From Candidatus Hydrogenedentota bacterium (GTDB lineage: Bacteria > Hydrogenedentota > Hydrogenedentia > Hydrogenedentales > JAEUWI01), in the NCBI GenBank assembly GCA_019637335.1, contig JAHBVV010000004.1, forward strand, positions 268,471 to 332,470: 64,000 nucleotides of DNA, read 5' to 3'. The translations under genes and the position numbers were made by a program. The notes beneath the pieces were generated by a model. The model was not told where the DNA came from and made no database searches. It saw only the letters and a program-made list of their open reading frames with translations. This document shows positions 9,545-18,411 of the stretch, in pieces; position 1 is the stretch's first letter, and each line of letters starts with the position of its first letter.

Positions 9545-10356
9545 CCATCATCCTCCCGGGCGAGGCGCTGTTTCAGCCGCTTCCGCTCCTCCTGCATGCG
9601 CCGGGTTTCCGCCGCGGCGACTTCGGGCGCGCGCTCGTCAACGAGGCGCTGAAAGGCCCGGGCTCCATCGGCCTCGCCGCGGCTCTGGATGAAGCGCGCC
9701 ACATCGGCGCGCGCGCCGTAGACGATGAGCCGGTCGCCGTTGCGCACGTATGTGCCCCCCACGGGGGAGCCGACGAAATCGCCATCTTCCCGGCGGATCC
9801 CGAGGACGTTGACGCCGACCTGGGACAGGCGCAGCTCGTCGAGGCGCCTGCCGACCGGCCAGTCCCCTGTTTCGATCGGGAGTTCGGTGACGCTGTAGCC
9901 CTGCGCCAGGTTCAGGAGGCTGCGGTAATCGTGGATCTCGTCCGAGGTCCACCGCCGGAGGGCCCACCCGATGAGCTTGAAGAGCTGGTCGTCCACCCAG
10001 CGGCTCATGGCGAGCACCAGCAATAGCGCCAGGCCGGCGGCCATGATGCCGAGCCGCGCGCCGAGGGAGTAGGGGTCCTCCTCGCTTACGGTAACGGTGG
10101 AGACGGCGGTGGCGATCACGCCGACGAGGCCGACATTCCCGACCCACATGAGCGTGTAGATGATGCGGCGGCGGACCGGGTGGTTGACGATCGCTTCGGC
10201 CTCGCTGGTGACGTAGCCGGTGGTGCTGAACGCGGATCGGGCCTGAAAGCGCGCCATTTCGCGGGACAGCCCGGTGAGGGTAAGCGCAACCGTCCCGATG
10301 CGATTCACGATCACGGAGAGCAGGATGATAATGAGCAGGCCGAGTACCGCAGCCAC
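9541..10356 (-). CDS. Membrane protein with C-terminal TrkA-C (RCK_C) domain
   Basis: A 271-residue protein with two or three membrane segments in the first ~125 residues and a TrkA-C-type ligand-binding domain at about 155-230 (VGVNVLGIRREDG...GGTYVRNGDRLIVYG). The segment ARFQARSAFSTTGYVTSEAE is typical of this family and resembles the pore loop of Trk/Ktr cation transporters, but only one such loop is present and the full pore is absent. Function unproven; regulation of an ion flux by a bound nucleotide is a reasonable guess. GTG start at 10356 with GGAG 10 bases before it. It overlaps the convergent upstream gene by 4 bases. Confidence 0.8.
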   Translation of the reverse strand: MAAVLGLLIIILLSVIVNRIGTVALTLTGLSREMARFQARSAFSTTGYVTSEAEAIVNHPVRRRIIYTLMWVGNVGLVGVIATAVSTVTVSEEDPYSLGARLGIMAAGLALLLVLAMSRWVDDQLFKLIGWALRRWTSDEIHDYRSLLNLAQGYSVTELPIETGDWPVGRRLDELRLSQVGVNVLGIRREDGDFVGSPVGGTYVRNGDRLIVYGARADVARFIQSRGEADGARAFQRLVDERAPEVAAAETRRMQEERKRLKQRLAREDDG

Positions 10357-10595
10357 GTTGGAATCTCCAGTTTAATCTCGGGGATAAGCGCGCCTCGCGG
10401 ATCATTGTGTGCGGTGGGCGGGGCCATTGCAAGCCGGCGGCCCCACCGCGCGGGCCGGCGTGACATTTTTTGTCGCTTTAGGCCGCACAATGCGCGCAAT
10501 GGGCCGTCCGGCGCGCTTCGGGAGGCGGCCTCTCCGAGAGGCGTGTCCGCTGTAACCGGTTATTTGTAAACGTTTTGCGCTATTGTGGCAAAAAC
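10357..10595. other. Gene-free stretch before the pilin-like gene
   Basis: Between the divergent TrkA-C gene and the pilin-like gene there is about 345 bases without a coding region. Apart from the sigma-54 element listed separately, the part up to 10595 shows only GC-rich sequence and a small imperfect palindrome around 10545-10565 (GTAACCGGTTATTTGTAAAC region). An upstream activator site would be expected here but I cannot define one. Confidence 0.4.
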
Positions 10596-10611
10596 TGGCA
10601 TGCCGATTGCC
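10596..10611 (+). promoter_or_regulatory. Sigma-54 (-24/-12) promoter of the pilin-like gene
   Basis: TGGCATGCCGATTGCC matches the sigma-54 consensus, with GG at 10597-10598 and GC at 10609-10610 exactly 12 bases apart. The transcript would begin near 10621, giving an untranslated leader of about 80 bases. Pilin genes in several phyla are sigma-54 dependent through PilR; the activator for this one is not encoded next to it. Confidence 0.8.
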
Positions 10612-10702
10612 CTGTAAAAGGCGACAGTTGAAGTCAGTCAGCAGGCGGCGCGGACGCCGCCTGGCGCATGGTTTTACAAACTACCAACCGGAGGATTTGC
10701 TC

Positions 10703-11137
10703 ATGAAAAAGTCGAACAAAGGTTTCACGCTGATTGAACTGATGATCGTGGTCGCCATTATCGCCATTATCGCGGCGATCGCCATTCCGAACCTGCTTCG
10801 TTCGCGGATGCAGTCGAACGAATCGAGCGCGATTGGCAACCTGCGCACCATCGTGGGCGCCGAAGTGGCCTACCACGCCGCGAACTACACCTACACCGCC
10901 GCGTTTGCGGACCTGACGGGCGCGACCCCGCCCTTCCTGGACGGCACGTGGGATGGCACGACGAAGAGCGGGTACAACTTCGTGCTCGGCGGCGATGCGA
11001 ACAACTTCACGGCCAATGCGAACGCCGCGGCCTACGGGACGACCGGCAGCAAGGGCTTCTTCACCGACGCCAGCGGCGTGATCCGCTTCGCGAATGGCGC
11101 GGACGCGACGGCCGCGGACGCCCCGATCGGCGAATAA
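10703..11137 (+). CDS. Type IV pilin / type II secretion pseudopilin-like protein
   Basis: A 144-residue precursor: short basic leader MKKSNKG, cleavage expected after Gly7, then FTLIELMIVVAIIAIIAAIA with the conserved Glu at position 5 of the mature protein. The rest (LLRSRMQSNESSAIGNLRTI) continues the spine helix and leads to a small, Thr/Ala/Gly-rich globular part without the usual Cys pair. It could be a major pilin or a GspG-like major pseudopilin; the size fits both. Strong GGAGG ribosome-binding site 7 bases before ATG 10703. It is monocistronic, with its own sigma-54 promoter and its own strong terminator, which argues for a highly expressed major pilin. Confidence 0.88.
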   Translation: MKKSNKGFTLIELMIVVAIIAIIAAIAIPNLLRSRMQSNESSAIGNLRTIVGAEVAYHAANYTYTAAFADLTGATPPFLDGTWDGTTKSGYNFVLGGDANNFTANANAAAYGTTGSKGFFTDASGVIRFANGADATAADAPIGE

Positions 11138-11173
11138 CCGAAACGACACACAACGGCGCATGCAGGGTTCAAC

Positions 11174-11217
11174 GCGGGTGGCGAGGCAACAGGCCTCGCC
11201 ACCCGCGCCTGCTTTTT
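11174..11217 (+). terminator. Intrinsic terminator of the pilin-like gene
   Basis: A perfect 14-base-pair stem (11174-11187 with 11193-11206) closes a 5-base loop and is followed by GCCTGC and a run of five T. It lies 36 bases after the stop. Confidence 0.88.
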
Positions 11218-11283
11218 CGGGATGGCGGGAACGCGGCGGGCCGGGCGGCACGCGTGCCGCCTGGCCCCGCGGTATTGGCGAGT

Positions 11284-11781
11284 TCAATTGGCGGGTTCGA
11301 GTGGGGTGCTGCCTGTGTGGAGCTGGCCATCGGGCGCTTCGATTTCGATCCACAGTGCGTATTCGGCGGGGATGGGGCTGGGCACTTCCACGTGGCCGTG
11401 CATGTAGTCGTTTTCGACTTCGGTCTTCACGACCATGACGTCGCCGGGGTCCTCGAGGCCGGCCCAGATGCGGACGGCCTTGAATTCGGCGCCGGCGATG
11501 CGAAGGTTGTAGTGGCCGTCGGGGATTTCCTCCTCATACATGGGTTGGACCTGGTAGGGGCCGATGCTCACGGCGGCGAAGTTGCGCATCGGGATGGGGG
11601 AAGACGCGGGCGCTGCGGCCTCGGTTTCGGCGGGGGCGGGCGCGGGCGTTTCCGCCGGGGCGGCGGCCTGGGGCGCGGGCTGGGCCTCGGCGGGCGCCGG
11701 CGATTCCGTCTGTGTGGCGGTCTGGCCGCCGCATCCGGCGGCGAGGAGGGCGATCAGCAGGGCATTCAGGGTCTTCCTCAT
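11284..11781 (-). CDS. Lipoprotein of the metal-efflux operon
   Basis: A 165-residue protein with a lipoprotein signal (MRKTLNALLIALLAAGC, lipid-modified Cys17 expected), then a long Ala/Pro/Glu-rich linker (about residues 20-62) and a compact domain of ~100 residues that I do not recognise. The linker would let the domain reach through the periplasm from a membrane anchor. Its start overlaps the stop of the RND pump gene by 4 bases (ATGA), so it is the last gene of the five-gene operon and probably serves the pump, for instance as a periplasmic substrate-binding or regulatory subunit. That role is inference. Confidence 0.75.
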   Translation of the reverse strand: MRKTLNALLIALLAAGCGGQTATQTESPAPAEAQPAPQAAAPAETPAPAPAETEAAAPASSPIPMRNFAAVSIGPYQVQPMYEEEIPDGHYNLRIAGAEFKAVRIWAGLEDPGDVMVVKTEVENDYMHGHVEVPSPIPAEYALWIEIEAPDGQLHTGSTPLEPAN

Positions 11782-14700
11782 GGGGTCTTCCTTTCGTTAT
11801 GGGTTTCCATTTCAAGTACACGCGCGGCCTGTTGCCGGGATTCGATGGGATTGTTCCGGAAGAGCAGATCGTAGCCGGCCGGCACCACGATGAGGTTGAG
11901 GAAGGTGGACGTGGTGAGGCCGCCGAGCACCACGACGGCAAGCGGCGCCAGGAGCTCGCTGCCGGGCTCGCCCATGGCCATGGCGATGGGCAGGAGGCCG
12001 AGCACGGCGGTGAGCGCCGTCATGAGGATGGGGATGAGGCGCTCCATGCTGCCCTGGACGATGGCTTCGTCGAAGGGTTTTCCTTCCTCGTGCATGAGAT
12101 GGGCGTAGTGATTGACAAGCAGGATGCCATTGCGCACGGCAATTCCGAACAGGGTGACGAAGCCGACCAGGCTGGCGATCGAGACGACCGGGGCCTGGTA
12201 TTCGCCGAGGCCCAGGAGCCCGAGGGTGTTCCGCAGGAGGCCCGGGCCCTCGGTGAGGTAAATGGCCAGGACGCCCCCAATGAGCGAGAGCGGCAGGTTG
12301 GCCATGACGAGGACGGCCGCGCGCGTGGAGTTGAAGGCGCTGGAGAGCAGGACCAGGATAACAACGGCGACAAAGGCGCTCATCAGCAGGATGGCGCGGC
12401 TTGCGGATTGCTGCGCCTCGAATTGGCCGCCGTAACTGACCGTGTAGCCGTATTCCCGAACGATGGGCGTGGCCACGTTTCGCACGCGTTCGACGACGTC
12501 GCCGAGGTTGTGGCCCTGCGCGACATTGAGGGAGACGACCGCCTTGCGCTGGCCGTTTTCCCGCTGAATGCCCAAGGGGGTGTTTTCCGGGCCGATATTC
12601 GCGATTTCCTCCAGGCGAACGAGGGCGCCGCCCTTGCCGCGCAGGAGGAACTGGCGAACCTGCTCGGGGCCCTGGCGGTCCTCCGGGTGGAGGCGCACGG
12701 CGAGGTCATAACGGCGCACACCCTCGTTGACGGTGGCGGCGATCGCGCCGTTGAAGGCGGCCTCCACCTGCCGGGCGGCGTCGGCGGGGTTCAGGCCCCA
12801 CCGCTTGAGGTCCTCGTGGCGGTAGCGTATGGGGAGTGATGCGACCATGGCCTCGCGGTTCGCCAGGATATCGCGCGCGCCGGGCACGTCTTCCAGGGCG
12901 AGCTCCAGCCGCCGGGCGATTTCGCGGAGGGTGCCGAGATCGGGCCCGAAGATATTGATCGCGATCGCGGCCTGGGTGCCGGAGAGGACATGGGAAAGCT
13001 GGTGCCCGATCGGGGACCCCACTTCGGTCTGAAGGCCCGGCGTGTCCTGGAGCACGTCGTCAATGGCGCGCTGGATATCGTCCCTGGAAGCGCCGGGGCC
13101 GGCGCTGACCGTGATCTCGCTGCGGTTGACGCCATGCGCGTGTTCGTCGCGCTCGGCGCGCCCGGTGCGGCGGACGACGCCGCTTACACCGGGGATCTGC
13201 GCGAGGCGCCGGTCGATGCCCTCAACCATGCGGTTGCTTTCCTCCAGGGAGGTTCCGGGGGGCGCGTCGGTGAAGATGGTGAAGGCGCCCTCGTTGAACG
13301 CGGGCAGGAAATCCGTGCCGAAGGTGCTGGCGAGGGCGAGGCTTGCCGCGGTGGCGGCGAAAGCGCCGGCGAGCACGGTTTTTCGGAAGCGCAGGGCCAG
13401 GCGCAGGCTGGGCGCGTAGAGGCGTTTCATCCAGCGCACGAGGGGCCCTTCCTTGTCGTGGCTTGCCGCGTCATCGCGCAGGAGAAGTTTGCAGAGCGCG
13501 GGGATGACGGTCAGCGCGACGAGCAGGGAAGCGAGTACGGACGTGATATAGGCCAGGCCCATGGGGCGGAAGAAACGCCCTTCGATGCCCTGGAGGAAGA
13601 GCAGGGGCACGAAGACAACCACGATGATGGCGGTGGCGAAGACGACGGAGGCCCGGATCTCGTTGCTGGCGTCGAAGACGACACGCACACGGGGGCGTCG
13701 CTGGCTCTCGGGGAGACGCGCATTCTCGGACAGGCGCCGGTGGACGTTCTCCACGTCGATAATGGCGTCGTCCACGAGTTCGCCTATGGCGATGGCGAGG
13801 CCGCCGAGGATCATAACGTTGATGGTCATGCCCAGCCAGTCCAGCGCGACAAAGGCGGCGGCGATGGAGAGGGGAATGGAGACGAGTGTGATGACGGTGG
13901 TGCGGGCGTTGAGCAGGAAGAGCACGAGTACCACGCTGACAAATAGAGCGGCGTCGCGCAGGACATGCACGAGGTTGCGGACGGAGAGGTTAATGAAGTC
14001 GGCCTGGCGCATGACGTTTGCGTCCAGGACGACACCCTCGGGCAGGGTTGCCTGGAGGTCTTCCAGCATGCGATCCACGTTTCGGGTGATTTCGAGGGTG
14101 TTGGTGAAGGGGGCCTTCTTGATGGCGATGACCACGGCGTCGCCGCCGCTGGAGCCGCCCGTGCCGCGGCGCGGCGCGGGGCCAAGCTGAACTTCGGCGA
14201 CCTGCCCAATCGTGATGGGTACGCCGTCCACGTGCTGTATGATGGTGTTCCTGATGTTCTCGGCGGAGGATACCCGTGCGTCCTGGCGGAGGGGCAGCTC
14301 GACGCCCTGGACATTGGTCAGATAGCCGGCGCTCGCGATGCTGTGGGCCTCCTCGGCGGCCCGCAGCACATCCGTGACGGTGAGCCCGTAGAGGCGCAGG
14401 TCGTCCTGGCGGACGTTCACCTGGTACTCGGGAAGCTCGCCGCCGATGGCGACCACCTGGGCCACGCCGGGGACGGCGAGGAGGCGCTGCCGCAATTCAA
14501 ATTCGCCGAAGGCGCGAAGTTCCAGCGGGGACCACACGCCCGTTGGCGAGGAAAGCGCCATGAGCATGATTTCACCGGTGATTCCGGTGATGGGGGCGAC
14601 TTCCGTATGCACCCGGGGGGGCAGCTGCTCCAGGACCGCCGCGAGCCCTTCGCCCACGATCTGCCGCGCGCGGTAAATGTCGTGGCCCCAGTCGAATTCC

Positions 14701-14984
14701 ACCCAGACGAGGGAGAGGCCCATGGCGCTGCTGCTGCGGACGCGGCGGACGCCGGGGAGGCCGTTCACGGCGCTTTCCAGGGGGAAGGTGACGTACTGCT
14801 CGACTTCATCCGCGGCGAGCCCACCGGCTTCCGAGAGCAGTACGACCGTGGGGGCGTTCAGCTCGGGAAAGACGTCGACGGGCATGCGGTAGGCGGTGTA
14901 GCCCGCCAGACCGAGGGTCATGACGGCGAGGATGAGCACGAGTACCGTGTTGTCGAGTGAAAATGCGATGAGTCTTTTCAGCAT
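11778..14984 (-). CDS. Heavy-metal RND efflux pump, CusA/CzcA type
   Basis: A 1068-residue inner-membrane pump subunit of normal family length. It opens with LIAFSLDNTVLVLILAVMTLGL, has the porter-domain start MPVDVFPELNAPTV and the TM4 motif GELVDDAIIDVENV carrying the acidic residues that relay protons in the HME-RND branch (CusA, CzcA, NccA). It would expel metal cations, driven by the proton gradient, through the adaptor and outer-membrane factor encoded just upstream. The metal cannot be read from the motifs alone. It is 10 bases after the adaptor gene and overlaps the following lipoprotein gene by 4 bases. Confidence 0.93.
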   Translation of the reverse strand: MLKRLIAFSLDNTVLVLILAVMTLGLAGYTAYRMPVDVFPELNAPTVVLLSEAGGLAADEVEQYVTFPLESAVNGLPGVRRVRSSSAMGLSLVWVEFDWGHDIYRARQIVGEGLAAVLEQLPPRVHTEVAPITGITGEIMLMALSSPTGVWSPLELRAFGEFELRQRLLAVPGVAQVVAIGGELPEYQVNVRQDDLRLYGLTVTDVLRAAEEAHSIASAGYLTNVQGVELPLRQDARVSSAENIRNTIIQHVDGVPITIGQVAEVQLGPAPRRGTGGSSGGDAVVIAIKKAPFTNTLEITRNVDRMLEDLQATLPEGVVLDANVMRQADFINLSVRNLVHVLRDAALFVSVVLVLFLLNARTTVITLVSIPLSIAAAFVALDWLGMTINVMILGGLAIAIGELVDDAIIDVENVHRRLSENARLPESQRRPRVRVVFDASNEIRASVVFATAIIVVVFVPLLFLQGIEGRFFRPMGLAYITSVLASLLVALTVIPALCKLLLRDDAASHDKEGPLVRWMKRLYAPSLRLALRFRKTVLAGAFAATAASLALASTFGTDFLPAFNEGAFTIFTDAPPGTSLEESNRMVEGIDRRLAQIPGVSGVVRRTGRAERDEHAHGVNRSEITVSAGPGASRDDIQRAIDDVLQDTPGLQTEVGSPIGHQLSHVLSGTQAAIAINIFGPDLGTLREIARRLELALEDVPGARDILANREAMVASLPIRYRHEDLKRWGLNPADAARQVEAAFNGAIAATVNEGVRRYDLAVRLHPEDRQGPEQVRQFLLRGKGGALVRLEEIANIGPENTPLGIQRENGQRKAVVSLNVAQGHNLGDVVERVRNVATPIVREYGYTVSYGGQFEAQQSASRAILLMSAFVAVVILVLLSSAFNSTRAAVLVMANLPLSLIGGVLAIYLTEGPGLLRNTLGLLGLGEYQAPVVSIASLVGFVTLFGIAVRNGILLVNHYAHLMHEEGKPFDEAIVQGSMERLIPILMTALTAVLGLLPIAMAMGEPGSELLAPLAVVVLGGLTTSTFLNLIVVPAGYDLLFRNNPIESRQQAARVLEMETHNERKTP

Positions 14985-14994
14985 GTCGCGGATC

Positions 14995-16386
14995 TCAATG
15001 GTTCGTGTGCAGCGAGCCGTCGGCGTGGTAGTGGTAGCCGTCGGGGGCGCGATCGGTTCCGCCGGCGAGTTTCAGCGCGTAGGCGCCCTCCATCACCACC
15101 TGGTCTCCCGCCTTGACCCCGCTGCGCAGGGCCACCCAGCGCCCGTCGCTCTCTCCCAGGTCGGCGACGGCCCGCAATACCCGATCGGGATCCTTCGGGT
15201 CGCGGCGGAAATAGACCTGTTCCAGGCCATCCTGTATCACCGCGGATTTCGGGATGGCCCAGTATTCGCGGGCGCCACCCCGCAAGGTGACTTCGAGGAA
15301 GGCCGCAACGCCGGCGCGCATCCACGGAGCCGTGATCTCGGGCTTCACGTACAGAGAAACGGTGCGGGCGCCTTCTTTCGCCGTAAGCCCGAGCTGGAGC
15401 GTGCCCGCGGCGGTTTCCCGCAGGTCAACCGTGCTTCCCTGGGCCGGCGCAATACGCGCGGTCTGCCCCTCCTGATAGAGTCCGATATCGGATTGGGGCG
15501 CCTCGGCGTGGAAGTGCACCTGATCCGCCGCGATCGTGACCAGGACGAGCGCGCCCTCCTCGAGCCAGGCGCCGGACGCCGCGTCCAGGGTTGCGACCCG
15601 CCCCGGCGCTTCGGCGCGAAGTTCCAACTCCGTAATGCGGGTCCAGACGTGCTCGCCGCCAACGAATTCGTCCAGGGCTTCCGTGGTGCGGCCGGTAATG
15701 GAGGCCAGTGTGCGGAGGCGGGACTGGTAGTGTTCGTGCGCCTCGCTTACTGCGGCTTCCTGCTCGCGGAGTTCGGCTTCCAGCCGGGGCAGGCTTCCAC
15801 GGAGGGCGGTGGCCTCCGCTTCGAGCACCGCATCGCGCGCGCCGGCGGCGGCCAGGTTTGCGAGGCGGTCGTCGAGTTTCGTGAGCAGGCCACGGGTTTC
15901 CGCAAGGCGCGCGCGGGCGACATCCCGCCGGGCTTCGGACATCTTGATCTCGCCCTCGGCCTCCACCGCTTCATGTTGCAACTGGCGCCACTGGGGCGAG
16001 TTGATAGTGGCCAGCAGGTCGCCGGCCTGAACCTCCTCAAAGAGGGCGACCCGGGGCGTGACGCGGCCGCGGAGCGGGGCCCGGTATTCGTGGCGGGCGC
16101 CGGGAAGGAGTTCAAAGACGCCGGGCACGCGCCGGGTATCGGCAATGGCGCGGCGCTCCACGTCAATGAAGCGGATCCCCAGGTTTTCGCGAATGCCCTC
16201 GGTCAGTTCAATCCCGCCGGCGGCTGGAGCCGGATCCGCGGGATCCGATTTCGCGGCGTTCTCGGGTGGATTTGTGGCGGGCGCGGAGCCAGAACCGCAC
16301 CCCGGCGCGATGGCCGCGAGCACGATCATGGCCCCGAAAAGCGCGGCGGCCCTGAGGCGGGCGCGGATTGGTTCTATGCCATTCAT
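14995..16386 (-). CDS. RND efflux periplasmic adaptor (membrane fusion protein)
   Basis: A 463-residue adaptor with an N-terminal lipoprotein-type leader (MIVLAAIAPGC), a beta-barrel/lipoyl pair around a long alpha-hairpin (about residues 130-240, Glu/Arg/Ala-rich) and a C-terminal membrane-proximal domain. The last residues (GYHYHADGSLHTNH) are histidine-rich, which suits metal handling. The start is ATG 16386, supported by GGAG 9 bases upstream and by the 4-base overlap with the end of the TolC-like gene; a longer open frame upstream is an artefact. It would join the CusA/CzcA-type pump to the TolC-like channel. Confidence 0.9.
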   Translation of the reverse strand: MNGIEPIRARLRAAALFGAMIVLAAIAPGCGSGSAPATNPPENAAKSDPADPAPAAGGIELTEGIRENLGIRFIDVERRAIADTRRVPGVFELLPGARHEYRAPLRGRVTPRVALFEEVQAGDLLATINSPQWRQLQHEAVEAEGEIKMSEARRDVARARLAETRGLLTKLDDRLANLAAAGARDAVLEAEATALRGSLPRLEAELREQEAAVSEAHEHYQSRLRTLASITGRTTEALDEFVGGEHVWTRITELELRAEAPGRVATLDAASGAWLEEGALVLVTIAADQVHFHAEAPQSDIGLYQEGQTARIAPAQGSTVDLRETAAGTLQLGLTAKEGARTVSLYVKPEITAPWMRAGVAAFLEVTLRGGAREYWAIPKSAVIQDGLEQVYFRRDPKDPDRVLRAVADLGESDGRWVALRSGVKAGDQVVMEGAYALKLAGGTDRAPDGYHYHADGSLHTNH

Positions 16387-17771
16387 GGCGCATTCTCCTC
16401 GTTCGGATCGGCCAGGGGTGCGGCCGTCTGTATGGCGGCGTGAATACCGGCGGCGGCCCGGGCGTTTTCCGCCCGCGTTTGCAGGATCTGTTCTCGTGTT
16501 TCCAGGGTTTGCCGGATCACGTCGTAGAGCAGCGGGAGATCGAGTTCGCCCGCGTCCAGCAGAGCCAGCGCCTGCGCCAGCTGCGTATCGAGGATGCGCG
16601 CGGGGCCGTTGAGAAGCGTTTCGAGGGCCGCCGCGCTGGCCTGGTGGCGGGCCTGGCGGCGCCGCAGACCGGCGAGAAGATCGCGCCACGCCTCCTCAAC
16701 TTCCAGGCGCGCGCGATCGCGTTCGGCGGCCGCCTCCGCGATGCCCGGGCGGTTCGCGTTCCATACGGGAATCGGCGCGCCGAGCCCCAGCACCAGCGCC
16801 GTTTCGTCCCGATCGCTGGTGCGCAGCGGGCTGAAGGTAATGTCGGGGTACTGTTTTCGCAGTTCCAGCCGCAGCCGTTCCTCCGCCGCTTCATACGCCG
16901 CGCGGCGGTACGCGATCACGGTGTGACTGGGACTGACTTCCGGCGCGTCCGGGAGCGCGAGGTCCGGCGCCAGGGACGGCAGAAAGGTAATGGGGGCATC
17001 GGGCGACAGGCCCAGGGTGTGGACGACCTCGAGCCGGGCCTCTTCGCTGGCGCCTTCGAGCAGCGCGCGCCGGGCGCGGGTGCGGTCGTAGTCCACGAGG
17101 ATGAGCCCCAGGGCGGTGGGGGAACGTTCGCCGGTGTTGAGCAAGGCGCGCGCCATATCGTAGAGGGGTCGGAGCGTATCGAGGTGCGCGTCGAGGAGGG
17201 CGAGACGCTCCACGTTTTCTGACCAGGCGATCCAGGTCTCGCGAATGCGGCTTTGGACTTCCCATTCGGCGGCCTCGGCGGCGCGCAGGGCGGCGGCGTG
17301 CTCGCTGTTGAGGTAGCGGCGCTCGGCGCGCGGCCGGCCGGAGATGGGCACCGTGATGGCCAGGCCAATTTCCGAGATCCAGGCGCGATCCACGCCGTCA
17401 GGCCCATCGATTTCCTGCCGGCCCCGCCCGAGCAGAAGTTCGGGATCGGGCCAGCGTCCGGCATTGTTAGTGCGCGCGGCGGCGCTATCGGCCTCCAGGC
17501 GCGCACGGCGGGCGTCCGCGTTGTACCATAGGCCGAGGGCCTCGGCTTCGGCCAGGCTCAGGCCGTCTTCCGTGTCAAACGGGCCTGTCTGGCTCCTCGT
17601 CAAAGTTTGCAGTTCTTCGGCGTAGGCGCGCACGGGATCCGGATCGAGCGGGCGGGCTTCGAGGGCCGCGCGGATCTCGTCCAGATGCAGGGGTTCCCGG
17701 GGAATGTGCTGGCAGCCCGAGAGGGCAATCAACACCACCAGCGCGCCGGCAGCCGCGCGTAGCATGGACAT
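16383..17771 (-). CDS. TolC-family outer-membrane efflux lipoprotein
   Basis: A 462-residue outer-membrane factor. It begins with a lipoprotein signal (LVVLIALSGCQH) and shows the two long alanine- and arginine-rich helical repeats of the TolC/CzcC family, for example RYLNSEHAAALRAAEAAEW and the later ALVLGLGAPIPVWNANRPG, a phrase very typical of CzcC-like channels. It provides the outer-membrane exit for the pump encoded downstream. Start ATG 17771; the stop overlaps the adaptor start by 4 bases. The gene is 94 bases after the His-rich gene. Confidence 0.9.
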   Translation of the reverse strand: MSMLRAAAGALVVLIALSGCQHIPREPLHLDEIRAALEARPLDPDPVRAYAEELQTLTRSQTGPFDTEDGLSLAEAEALGLWYNADARRARLEADSAAARTNNAGRWPDPELLLGRGRQEIDGPDGVDRAWISEIGLAITVPISGRPRAERRYLNSEHAAALRAAEAAEWEVQSRIRETWIAWSENVERLALLDAHLDTLRPLYDMARALLNTGERSPTALGLILVDYDRTRARRALLEGASEEARLEVVHTLGLSPDAPITFLPSLAPDLALPDAPEVSPSHTVIAYRRAAYEAAEERLRLELRKQYPDITFSPLRTSDRDETALVLGLGAPIPVWNANRPGIAEAAAERDRARLEVEEAWRDLLAGLRRRQARHQASAAALETLLNGPARILDTQLAQALALLDAGELDLPLLYDVIRQTLETREQILQTRAENARAAAGIHAAIQTAAPLADPNEENAP

Positions 17772-17865
17772 ACGTCGCGGTTCCTGGGTTCAGGTTTGGG
17801 GGCGCGGTCCCGTTATACGCGGGCGCGCGCCGCCTGCTGTCGGCGATACAGGGTGCGGGGCTGTA

Positions 17866-18375
17866 TCAGGCCCGGGGCGGGCCCCGGCGGCGCTGCAGTG
17901 ACGCGACCAGGTGATCGCGCGGGAGGAGGAAGGATTCCGTGACGGGCGCGGGCGTGGGGGGCCACAGCGCGTCGAGCACCGGCAGGATGGTGGGCAAGAT
18001 GTCGGGCGCGGGCGCCAGTATCCGCTTCGATCCCGTGCGGTGATTCAGCAGATCGTGTCCGTGGTCTCCGTCACCAGGATGATGGTGTGGCAGGGGATGC
18101 CGGTGACAGTGGGACTCCCCGACGGCATGATCAACGCCGGGATCCGCGAGGTTGTGAAGGTGGGCGTGCTCCGGCGCGCCATGGCCGGGATGATCGTGAT
18201 CGCCACACTCGTGGCCGTTCTGGCTCTCGTGGTGGTGGTCTTCGGGGCCGTGCGGGTGCGCGCCGGTTTCGTGATCGTGGGTATGCGCATGATCGAGCGC
18301 AATATGGGCGGGCATGCCCAGCGCGTATACGAGGGCGAGCGCCGTGACGAGCGCGTATTTGACCCATCGGTTCAT
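17866..18375 (-). CDS. Histidine-rich exported protein, first gene of the metal RND operon
   Basis: A 169-residue protein with an N-terminal hydrophobic signal (MNRWVKYALVTALALVYALG) followed by ~100 residues in which roughly every third or fourth residue is His, often as HDH, HHH or HPH, mixed with Asp and Glu. The C-terminal third is Pro/Leu-rich and not His-rich. Such a sequence can bind several divalent metal ions in the periplasm. Position at the head of the RND operon suggests a metal buffer or presenter. The start is ATG 18375; a promoter -10 lies only 6 bases before it (separate entry), so the message is probably leaderless. No named family recognised. Confidence 0.72.
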   Translation of the reverse strand: MNRWVKYALVTALALVYALGMPAHIALDHAHTHDHETGAHPHGPEDHHHESQNGHECGDHDHPGHGAPEHAHLHNLADPGVDHAVGESHCHRHPLPHHHPGDGDHGHDLLNHRTGSKRILAPAPDILPTILPVLDALWPPTPAPVTESFLLPRDHLVASLQRRRGPPRA

Positions 18376-18381
18376 GCGGAG

Positions 18382-18411
18382 AGTATACGCGGGCTTGCGC
18401 GCGGCGATCAA
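18382..18411 (-). promoter_or_regulatory. Sigma-70 promoter giving a leaderless RND-operon transcript
   Basis: On the minus strand TTGATC (18411-18406) and TATACT (18387-18382) are 18 bases apart. Only 6 bases separate the -10 from the ATG, so transcription should start at or within a base or two of the A of ATG. Confidence 0.6.

Noticed and set aside
11948-14960. Several long plus-strand frames opposite the RND pump gene
   Set aside because: All lie antisense to a pump with continuous motifs from first to last residue.
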